Shown piece by piece: positions 36,485-45,930 of a DNA stretch of 64,000 nt; the first letter of the stretch is position 1; the number at the start of each line of letters is the position of its first letter. The position numbers and the translations under genes were made by a program. The DNA is from Trema orientale (lineage: Eukaryota; Streptophyta; Magnoliopsida; Rosales; Cannabaceae): positions 219,976-283,975 of the forward strand of contig JXTC01000381.1 in NCBI GenBank assembly GCA_002914845.1. The letters are read 5' to 3'. The notes below the pieces were generated by a model. That model saw only the letters and a program-made list of their open reading frames with translations. It searched no databases and was not told the origin of the DNA.

Positions 36485-37697
36485 TTGAATCCTCAAATTT
36501 ACCATTTTGTCTCAATTAAGTCCTATTAATTTAGACATTTTCATTCAAAACTGCTGTTAAACGTCACGTGATGGGCCCATGCTCCGTTTAGCAGGGAGTT
36601 GGAAATAGAGGCGAATTGGAAAAAAATTAATATAATATCTAACTCTATATTTAAAGAAAAAGACAAGAACATTTTTATTGTCCTCCAATGTCAGATTGAG
36701 GGAATAATACTCAAGATGCACCACTGCATCTTTAGCCGAAAAAAAAAAAAGAAAAAAGAATAAGAACCACTTCTACTGATGATTTAAGCTTTCTTTTGAT
36801 TTGCTCATTGCCAACTAAGATAAGGATAAGATCAACACAATATAACAGATGAAGACATTTAGAGTTCATTATCCAAGAGCACGAGGGATGACATACGGAT
36901 GCATTATTGTCTCCAACAAAAAAGGAAAGAGCAAACCTAAAGTTTTGCTCTTCATAGAAACAACAAAAAAAATCTAAAAGATCCCAATAATTTTCGATGC
37001 TGACGCGAGGATTCCCCACGAGGATTTATTGATAAAATTTGCTGACACGTATTGATAAAATTGGTCAATACCCCCTTTCTTATTGATAAAATTGGTCAAT
37101 AAAAATCACTTAACAATGTTATTATGTAAAATCTTGCATTTTATTATGTAAAATGCGCAAGATGTCACCATCCATGTGCTCCCAATCCCACGACAACCAT
37201 CCTTCCGGAGTCAACTCAATGTACGACACAAGAAAGTTTGATTCTTCCATTTTTTCCAAGGAAATTAACCAGATTATAGAGATGAAATTCACACAATTTT
37301 ACAGATCTAGGCAGAGCCTGTGAAAAAGAACTTTTGTTAGTTCCAAATGCAAAGCACTCATATGATAAACAAGGATTTGGTATAGATGTTCAAAGATCTG
37401 AACAATTTACCCCCAAATCACAATGAAAATGCAAGTTCAAAAAAATAAAAAATAAAAAATAAAAAGATGAAAGAAAAGAAAAGAAAAAGAAAAACTAGGT
37501 ATGGTGAGATTCGTGGGGAAGAGTGGCAGCTCGGGCGAGGTTGGCGACTTCCCATTGATTTTTCTCATATTTCCAACCCATACCCCTGCCCAATGGAACA
37601 TGTGCCCAATCACGTGATATTTAACAACAGTTTTGGTTGGAAATGACTAAATAGGACTTAATGGAAACAAAATGGTAAGTTTAGAAATATGAGGTCC
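36485..37697 (+). mobile_element. Inverted-repeat transposon of about 1.2 kb
   Basis: Left arm (about 36485-36610) and right arm (about 37565-37697) are imperfect inverted copies sharing ACCATTTTGT, TTAAGTCCTATT, AAAACTG(C/T)TGTTAAA and TCACGTGAT. The interior has a 95-codon minus-strand frame (36732-37019) without recognised motifs and a local duplication of TATTGATAAAATTGGTCAAT (37049-37102). No target duplication was resolved, because the right side runs directly into a MITE fragment. Confidence 0.6.
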
Positions 37698-37775
37698 ATA
37701 AAAAGATGTGCATCATTAATGTTATTTCTCTCTTTTATTTTAAATTATAAAAAAATATGCATCATTTCATGCCAG
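37692..37775 (+). mobile_element. Fragment of the (TA)n-associated MITE
   Basis: ATAAAAAGATGTGCATCATT, then ATTTCTCTCTTTTA and an ATAAAAAAATATGCATCATTT-type end match the core of the MITEs at 437 and 26645. Both termini are missing. Confidence 0.6.
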
Positions 37776-37973
37776 CAGTGGACTCGAGAATCTTCAAAAC
37801 CATCTCAGCTTTACAAAATAGCTGTTGTTGCTTGCCTCTCCACATGCCTTAGAAATTGAGTTACCATTATATCAAAACCATCTTAGTTTCTCCATGTCAA
37901 CTTGCACGTATCATGTGTCTAGAATGCATGCCCTTTAATTCACGACTCACCAAAGGAACCAATTAAGAGATGC

Positions 37974-40900
37974 TTAAAACCATTGAAACCACTCGGGTCG
38001 CTGCTCAGCTCCATTGCTGCTGGGCGGTGTTATGCTAATTCTTTCAGCATTTTTGGAAAGCCATTTCCCAAAACCAGGGGAAGAAGCAAGCTCTTCTAGG
38101 GCTTTCTCTGTGGAGTCTCTGGTGAACTTTTCCCAGTCAGGCTTTCAGAATCTTCTCCTTTCAGGTGCAGTGTGGAAACTAGACAAGTATAGCTGATTAG
38201 AGCTACTCCCGCTAAAACCTGAAAAATATGCACATGAATAATGAATAGTAATAACAAAAACCATGTCCACTAGGTATATGTTCTCTTTATTTGCCTATAG
38301 ATATCAAACAGGAGCAAACCATGATCAGAAGAAGTGCCTGGAGACATGGAATAACTATTTGATCTAACACCCCTCTAGGAAATTAGAATATTCATTGTTC
38401 CGGATCTTGTAAGTGTATTTGTCAAAAGCATCTTCAGAAGCTGAAAGGCCAGGAACGTGTGACCCGTACTTCCTTTTAGCTAATTTCGTTAAACTTCTGC
38501 GTAAGTGTTACAAAGATTCCATGTCAATCAGAAAACAGCAACATACAGTAATATTGTACATATTTTTTTGACTAAATTATGTAAAATACAAAAGATTTAG
38601 TAAATCAGTAGAAATACTTTTTGTTTGCAGCATTTACTTTTATATTTCTATATGTAATTTTTCTTTCTTCCACACTATATGCATTGTTGGGGTTCTAGAC
38701 CTACTGAATGAAATGAAAGCAAATGTCAATAGCGAACAGACATGGTTAAGCTTCAGAATAGGAAAAACAGCCTTACCTATTAATGCGACAAAGGATTCTC
38801 AATCTTAAGATTCTCCTAAATAGTGAAGAGACTAATATTCCAAAAGCTAGAGCTTCTGTTGCCACTACAGGATCCACAGAACTCTGGAAATAACAAAGCA
38901 TTCCTCAAGCTTGCAGTCACTTGCTTATATACGATTAATTGGGAAATAGAAACATGCTAATAGTGATAGAGGATAACAACCTGAAGAATCAAAAGTGCAG
39001 CCAAGATTTGGATGGACCATGCAACAAAGTGGGATGTGCTTAAATCAATTGATCCGTCTTCTGCTACGATACATTTGCGAACCAACCAAAAACCCAATCA
39101 TGCTCCAACAAGGACGTGGAAAACCAGCAGAAATACTATGAACTGCAGCCAGTGACTACCAGATAAGCATTTTCCTTAGCGTTATAATCATATATCAAGT
39201 AATTTATCATGTAACCCTATAGCAAAGTGATATATTTCCAAGAGAAATTTAAGAAAACTGGCTACTGAACAGCCGATATCCTCTTATAAGAAAAGGCCAA
39301 CCTCCATAAAATTACTTAAAAGAGTAAACTGTACTTGTTCTTTTTCTTTCATAAGAGATGTACTTGTAATAGTCAAAATAACTTACAGCAAAAAAGAATT
39401 CCTCATTGATTCCAACCTCCACGAGAATGGAATGCCAAAATTGAGGAAAGTGGTAAAAGAGATATGACAGAAAACCAACCTGATAAATTTCAAATTAATG
39501 AGATACAGACATATCATGTTCATGTAAATGAAAGGAAATCAAAGGATTTAAAGCTGACACCCACTACAGATGAATAAATTGAAAGTGTGATCATTGGACG
39601 AGTTGGATGAAGCTTCATTGCCTTTTTCATTCCCTGTTAATGGCACCAGAACAAACACTGTCAAATGTGGCAAAGTTGTTACCAAGAAGGAACGTCACAT
39701 TGTATAAACTCACATATAAACATTTAACAGAATCATATCCACAAATGAAAACTATAAACAGATACAATTTAACTTCAACTGAAACTTGAGATAATAATTA
39801 TTGCGGATGGTGATGAAATGGTAGCAAACATGACAAAAACACATCCATCCAACTTGCATAACATTAAGAAGTCACACAAAACTATCAAAGATAAAAAAGT
39901 GCATATGCGTGTTTGTGTCTTTCGACAAAAGTATAAATACGATCAACAACTTGGTAAACAAGATTTTGGTTAGATACAAAAGTCAAGCATCATAAAGGCA
40001 GCCATAAGCCATCACAACAACAACAACATTAAGGAGACTTAGGCAAGAACATCCAACAGTCACTTCTATATGAATGGCTAACAGTGAACTAAATGCTTTC
40101 TTTCATCTTTAGTAAATGATAAATACAACATAAACAGCTTAGAAATAACATGAGGAAGGAAATGCATTACCTGAAAAAAAGCAATTAATATCAGAAGGAT
40201 GACACCAGTTCCCATTGCACTGCCATAGTGAGTTGCTCAGAATGGGAGCCAAACTCATCATTATTATGCCCAGGACCAAATATATAACACGATGAGGGAA
40301 AAATTCTGCCAAAACAGATGAAGGAGAAAAAGTGAGAGAAAGAACAAAGTAATTGAACCAGTTATTAATGCAAAAATCAAATTAAGAGGGGAAACTGTCT
40401 GAACATAAAGTCAGGAAAGTTACCTTCTTCAATAGACACATCAAAGCTTTCCAAGGATGAATTAGTCGTACAAATATCTAACAGCTTGTAGCCAAAAGGC
40501 GAAATGGAATGAGCCAAAAGGCGAAATGGAATGAGCCAACGACCCATTGGAAATTTTCTCCCATCGGCTACTAGCACACATTCCTATCCCCAAAGACAAA
40601 TTCCTGCAGATTGAAAATTGGATTCCCCCAAGTCTAAAAAACACAAGCTGCTACTAAGCTATGAAACATAAAAAGAAACTATGATTTAAACGCTATCCAA
40701 GTGAAAAATGACACGGAAGATATTGAGTCACCTGTGCAAGCAAACCTCGGCCTTCAGCAGGACACTTGAATCTTTCCATGACACCTTCAGCGATAACGAC
40801 TGAGCAAACTTCCTCAAGTTCTTAATCCTCAATAGTCCACGAATATGAACCCTTTCACAGACCATGGAAGTGCCAGGCTTTGAATTAGGAGAGTATGTCA

Positions 40901-41587
40901 CTGGCAAGCCACGAGATAATTGCAGTATTGCAAATGGAGCAACAACTGTACAATCACAGGTATAATAAACTCTATGAATAGGTTTCTGCTATCTGCCTAT
41001 CATTAAAATCCCATTCTGATTCCTCTCATGCGCAAGCAAAATGTGTATGAAATTTCGAATTTGGGGTGTTCAATTTTTTATCCCATACTACTTCTAGCCA
41101 AAAAGAAAAAGCATCATACAAAAATACCCCTTTTCTTTGACTGTTAGCCACAATTTTTACAGAAAAGGAAAAATGCACACATACATGTATATATATTGGT
41201 TGCAGAGAAAATATATCAAAAATGAAAAAAAAAAATTGTAGAACGCTTTTACATGTAATGAAGACAATATTTGAGCTTTTCGTAGCCCCAGAACAAAATT
41301 CCCAACTTTCATTCGTTACTCCCCAATTTTCTCCCCACCCAAACAGTAAATTTCATTGTTCACGCTGCAAATTAAAGATATGAAAAACCCTAGAATTTGG
41401 GAATTGAGGAATTGGGATTTGGGAATGAGGAATTGGATTTGGGAATTGAGGAATTGGGATAAGCACAAAAAAATTTACGACGAGTAATGAGAAGAGAAGT
41501 ACCTAATGTGGAAGACGAAAATATAAGTGAAAGCAAGAGAAGCAAAAGAACCCAGGTAGAAATTAGGGCACGCTTAGCAGAATCCAT
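37974..41587 (-). pseudogene. NEMP/PNET2-like nuclear-envelope membrane protein, disrupted
   Basis: Exon blocks on the minus strand: 41503-41587, 40732-40945, 40424-40603, 40171-40305, 39561-39633, 39387-39479, 38981-39142, 38777-38883, about 38496 downward, and a last block to the stop at 37974. Readable pieces include a signal-peptide-like MDSAKRALISTWVLLLLLL, then PGTSMVCERVHIRGL, LLILIAFFQ, SIYSSVVG, ILVEVGINEEFF, EDGSIDLSTSHFVAWSI, SSVDPVVATEALAFGILVSS and EKFTRDSTEKALEEL. This matches the plant NEMP family (DUF2215), which includes PNET2 of the inner nuclear membrane. Lesions: a 22-nt tandem duplication shifts exon 3; exon 4 has a small frame-breaking deletion; a TGA replaces an expected Trp in exon 7 (FHVLVGA*LGFW); another TGA precedes KPDWEKFT. 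Splice sites are still well kept, so inactivation looks fairly recent. Confidence 0.78.
40494..40537 (-). repeat. 22-nt tandem duplication disrupting exon 3
   Basis: Two identical 22-nt units (40494-40515, 40516-40537) sit in the coding block. The copy at 1200-1262 has a single unit, so doubling is the derived state. It shifts the frame and leads to a stop soon after (TACGACTAA on the minus strand). Confidence 0.93.
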
Positions 41588-41914
41588 GGAACCTTCAGCT
41601 TCGAGTTCCGGCTTCCCGGTGCCGGAGCCGGGAGGTGTATGCACATATATAGAGATGGCGCGCATAGAAAATTCGGGGACCTTGGTGAGGTGTATGTATT
41701 GTCGTTTTATGCATTTACTGTCGTAAATTAGTTAATGTTATCGTTTATGACATTGTGCTTTATACGGTGTCTTGTCGTTTTTATAAATTTGTCCCAATTT
41801 GGCTCTTAAGACTGTGTCAATTTTGACTGTTTTTGTCTTAAGATCCCGTGGATCAAAGTTGATTAATATTTCATAATCACACAATCTCTATTTAAACTCT
41901 CAACTTAGAATCTC

Positions 41915-42345
41915 TCATGAGGAGAAGCAGCCTATTATAAATCATATAATGTATAATTGAATATGTAATACTAATCAGTTGCAATACTTTAGCCAATTGA
42001 GCACCATGTCCATGGCCATGTCCCATCCATCGTCCATGGATTCCTTCAAATCAAAGCTTTTCATCATACCAAGATGTTCATTATCAAAACAACGATCATC
42101 TTTTTACGTCCGCAGATTGGGATGAGCTAAGAGCCAGTGTAGAGTTTGCTAGTACTCTTGATCCTGATCTTGTGTAAATATATGTTAGTGTGATTTCTAG
42201 TACTCGTCTTGTAAAATGTTGAAGTCTAGAAATTAAGCAGCACTACCGGGTGCCGGGATGTTAATTTGGATGATGTTAGCACTAATTTTTGTCCCCCCCT
42301 TAACCTTCTTACGTAGCACTATAGGAGTTGTTATCTCTAAGACAT
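41915..42345 (+). pseudogene. Decayed copy of the last NAC exon and its 3' flank
   Basis: About 430 bp match 32633-33055, from the CATGAGGAGAA coding stretch through the ADWDELR-like end, the GATCTTGTGTAA stop and about 170 bp of 3' flank including GCACTATAGGAGTTGTTAT. Indels disturb the frame (for example near 42050), and the NAC domain is absent. The copy includes non-transcribed-looking flank and has no poly(A) tail, so DNA-level duplication is more likely than retroposition. Confidence 0.9.
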
Positions 42346-42875
42346 GCATTATGAAAAGCAACTTACCTCAAGAATAACTATACATCATCTGTTCCCAAAT
42401 AACTTTTTTTCACGCATATATGCTATCCTACAGTAACCAAATAAGGCAAGAATTTCGAGGTAACTCACATATAGCAAATGCTATGGTGTTTGAAACTTCC
42501 ACAAGTTTCGAAGTAACATAATTGAAGAGTACTTTTCACTGACTGAGACACCACTTGTTGGTGTTAAGAAAGCAGCCAACTCTAAATGATTAATCCTCCA
42601 CAGGTGTATGAAAAAACAAGCTACTAATCCGTTCTAAAATAAAAGGACTGAAACAAAAAAACATGGAAACAACTCCAATGCGGTACTCTGCTAGTCTCTG
42701 CAGGATCTCAAATTGCAATAATATGTGACAAAAAATAGAAATATAGGGTCTCCTTGTGACGAAAAGGATAGAAACCCCAAGCAAATGCTCAAGCTCCTCA
42801 AATCACCAGCCATGAGGCAAATCAGCCACTACTCTGCAACTCCTCCGACACGAAAAAAGTTATTCTTCTGAGAAC

Positions 42876-43919
42876 TCAAATATCAAATGGAGAGATTAGT
42901 GACTCCTTGTGACTAAGAACCCTACTGATTTCATGTTTGCGAAGTGTAATATCAATCGAGGCTTCTTCGTATGGTTCACTCATGCTAATCAGAGAAAAAT
43001 CTTGCACATAGGGATATCCTTTGATTAATAAAAGGTTTTCAACCCAGAGGGGTGTGGGATCAAAAGAAGGAGACAGTCTGACTGTTTTCTTGGTTGACCA
43101 CAGATCTCCTAAGCTTTTCTTGGTCCATATCACAACTTCACCATCTCTAAGGTATAGAAGAACCAAATTACTGGATGACGACCCAAGCAAAACGGTATCT
43201 AACAATTGACAGATTTCTGGTGCGGTGGATAAACTGAAGGACTCCTCCTCCATATGACAGGTAACAATGATGCAGACGCGATCACCTTTGACACACTTGG
43301 TTAAAGCCCAATTGATACTCCCATCCCAACAACACACAGCAGGCGAATCACTAAACGAAACTCTCAGTTCCGGAGAGAAAACATCAAACTGTGTAGTCCA
43401 CCTATTTGTTTTGCTGTGGAAAAATTCGGCGTCTATTGATTCTTTGTCAGGATTCATTGTAACTCTGACCACCTTGTGAGAAATCTTGGCTTTGCAAAAG
43501 CCAAGTTCAAGCATAGGAGGCCGCTGAAGGGTAGGAGGTGGGCAGACCCGAAGCTTATTTGTTGCAGGATTCCATAGCACAATCAAGTACATTTCTGGTC
43601 CAATGCGGGTTTCAGCAATACATACGAGACCGTCAAAGCTTGAATGTATTTGATACGTGGATGTTGGAGATAAACTTTGAAACGTGTGTGTAGAACTCAA
43701 AAGAAAATTCTCCTTCCAATAGACAGAAATGTCATTAGGAAATCCATCATATAAAAAAAGAAGGTGCTCACCCTCCCTTTTGGCATGTTCTTCAGCAAAT
43801 AAAGGTTCTTGCAACAAAGCATTCCAATGCTTGGAAACGCTCTTCCAAGCAGACAATTCTTTTACCGAGCTCGTTTTTGTCAAAATCTTGTAAACAAGTT
43901 CATCACCAAGAGTATACAT
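42876..43919 (-). CDS. F-box protein with F-box-associated domain
   Basis: A single coding exon of 347 residues starting MYTLGDELVYKILTKTSS. Residues 5-45 form the F-box (DELVYKIL ... LSAWKSVSKHWNALL), which in this family binds Skp1 in SCF ubiquitin ligases. SSFDGLVCIA and VLWNPATNKLRVCPPP near residues 100-135 are typical of plant F-box-associated interaction domains, which hold the substrate. The target is unknown. The open frame extends upstream to 44027, but the start at 43919 is preferred because an acceptor-like TTCTTTCAG|ACTCC lies 12-20 nt before it and no family sequence precedes it. A matching donor at 44555 (AAAG|GTTAGT) suggests a 5'-UTR intron of about 620 bp. No lesion seen. 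Confidence 0.85.
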   Translation of the reverse strand: MYTLGDELVYKILTKTSSVKELSAWKSVSKHWNALLQEPLFAEEHAKREGEHLLFLYDGFPNDISVYWKENFLLSSTHTFQSLSPTSTYQIHSSFDGLVCIAETRIGPEMYLIVLWNPATNKLRVCPPPTLQRPPMLELGFCKAKISHKVVRVTMNPDKESIDAEFFHSKTNRWTTQFDVFSPELRVSFSDSPAVCCWDGSINWALTKCVKGDRVCIIVTCHMEEESFSLSTAPEICQLLDTVLLGSSSSNLVLLYLRDGEVVIWTKKSLGDLWSTKKTVRLSPSFDPTPLWVENLLLIKGYPYVQDFSLISMSEPYEEASIDITLRKHEISRVLSHKESLISPFDI

Positions 43920-44555
43920 GGTAGTGGAGTCTGAAAGAATATACAGAAGTCTAAGATAAAGAAAATCACAGAGAACTGAAAAATAATATAAAACATGCAT
44001 TCTACCAATGCAAATTCTAAACGGCAATTGTCAAGAGTAATGTATAAGAAAAAACTCGACAACTTATAGTTCACAATGAATCGAACTAAATTAGATAACC
44101 ATGGTCTTATTATCGACACCAAGATTCCAGACCAATAACAAACAAAATCCCAGAAAACCAAATCTACACTTAACAATGCTTAACAAATACATTAAGTATG
44201 CTTAACAAAATCCCAGATAAAAAAAAATCAAAGAAAACTCAAACTCGGAGAAGTTAGATTAACACACAATTCAATTACAAGAACGCACAAAATCCACGAT
44301 AATCCCATGAAAAGCCAAGTCCAAATTAAATATTAAGATTAAAACTATTTCTTCTATTTCATATCAGAAAACCCAAAAACAGAACAGTCTGATTAACACA
44401 ATTTAGAATTGCAAAGAAGAAAGGAATAAAATCCCAGAAAAAAAAATCAACGAAAACGAAGCCCAGAACACAGAGATACTTATTTCATAAGAAAAAAAAT
44501 AAAGCACCACGAAATCTGAGAAAAAATAAACAAAAATAGTAACAGAATGACTAAC

Positions 44556-44665
44556 CTTTCTGAACACTTAATCTTGATCAACAAAGCTTGAACAGACACT
44601 TAATCTATCTTGATCAACAAAGCTTGAACAGACACCTAATCTTGATCAACAAAGCTTGAACAATT
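44556..44665 (-). repeat. Three tandem copies of about 34 bp in the probable 5' UTR of the F-box gene
   Basis: CTTGATCAACAAAGCTTGAA recurs three times (near 44573, 44609 and 44641), spaced by ACAGACAC(T/C)TAAT. The block ends at the predicted donor 44555, placing it in the non-coding first exon. Confidence 0.75.
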
Positions 44666-44856
44666 GGAAAACGAGAGAGGGAATAAGAGTTTTCACTGTT
44701 ATGGTTTTTTGGTTTAGAAAATGGAAAAAATATATAATTATATATATATTGAATTTATGCGGTTTAAAGTTGTAATTATTAAAAAAAAAAAAAAAGAAAG
44801 AACGAATAGTACCGTTAGGTTTAAATTTGTAATTATTAAAAAAAGAAAAAATTGAA

Positions 44857-45200
44857 ACCGTTGGAAAAGACTGTTAATATTTTTTTTAAGAAATCTAATA
44901 GTACCGTTAGGAAAGAAATTCATTTTAAAAACAATTATTTTAAAAACGTGGAAATTATAAAAAAGAATTCTCAAAATTAAAATTCACTTGCAAGTATTTT
45001 TTAATAAAATCAGAGAAAAAACCGTTGGAAAAGACTGTTAATATTTTTTCAAATAAATCTAATAGTACCGTTAGGAAAGAAATTCATTTCAAAAAAAATT
45101 ATTTGAAAAACCGTTGGAAAAGACTGTTAATAATTTTTCAAAGAAATCTAATAGTACCGTTAGGAAAGAAATTCATTTCAAAAAAAATTATTTGAAAATC
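44857..45200 (+). repeat. Three tandem units of about 90 bp, plus flanking pieces
   Basis: ACCGTTGGAAAAGACTGTTA, then a T-rich run, then AATCTAATAGTACCGTTAGG and AAAGAAATTCATTT recur at about 44857, 45021 and 45111. The second and third are nearly identical and adjacent. A partial unit lies at 44800-44850. Confidence 0.85.
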
Positions 45201-45558
45201 CTTGAACGCAATTTAAAATAAAAAAATAATTATAAAAAAATTCTTAAAATTAAAATTCATTTGTAAGTATTTTTCAATAAAATCACTTAAATTCTAAGAA
45301 TATGTAAGTTCGTTTTTTAGGGTAATTCACAAGAAAAAAGATGGAATGAAAATATTAAAATCAGTTTTTCAAATAAAAATGAATTTTTTTAATTGGTTTT
45401 TCATAGTAAAACAAAATTACAAAGATCTCAGATAGAATAAAAATCTTGCTACAATTGAAATTGAAATTAACAAAAAAAAAAAAAAGCGCAAAATCCAAAA
45501 TTAAAATTAAGAGAAGCAAAAACATAAATAAAAATATGTATCAAGTAAAAGTATGTAT

Positions 45559-45930
45559 CTGTTGGAGGCTTTATATTGTATGGCCTAAGGAGGATACATG
45601 AAAATTCCCTCTTTCTCTTCCTCTCTCTTTAAGAGAGAAAAAGAGGGAAGAAGAGAAAGAGAGATTAGATTTTCATGGGAAGAAGGCCAAGTGAGAGGAA
45701 TCGAAGGTTGTGTGTGGAGTAAAGAGATTTCCATTGGACTTCTGAGGAACGGCTGCCTCTTCAGATCCAGAAGTACAACCTCGTATGGATCTAAACACAC
45801 ACGGTTTTCTAAACACCAAGACTCCCTTTTATAGAGGAGTGTTCTAGAAGAGTCAACAAACCCTAGACCCAGCCCAGCCCAGCCCAATACCCAGCCCATA
45901 CATCTATAATCAAGCCATGTCATACTCAAA
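45559..45930 (-). other. LTR-like block with minus-strand TATA motif
   Basis: It begins TGTTGGAGGC (complement ending in CA). On the minus strand it has TATAAAAGGG (about 45825-45834) followed by a leader, which fits a solo LTR. Overlapping frames on both strands (78 and 114 codons) show no domain. A run of CCCAG repeats lies near 45875-45895. No target duplication was seen. Confidence 0.3.

Noticed and set aside
38014..38196. Plus-strand 60-codon frame
   Set aside because: Antisense to the last exon block of the NEMP-like pseudogene, where the minus strand shows family conservation.
43920..44027. N-terminal extension of the F-box frame to 44027
   Set aside because: An acceptor-like site just upstream of 43919, with a matching donor at 44555, marks this stretch as intron. 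The extension is hydrophobic and unlike F-box N-termini.
45598..45929. 78- and 114-codon frames near 45.6-45.9 kb as genes
   Set aside because: Opposite-strand overlapping frames in a purine-rich, LTR-like block without domains.
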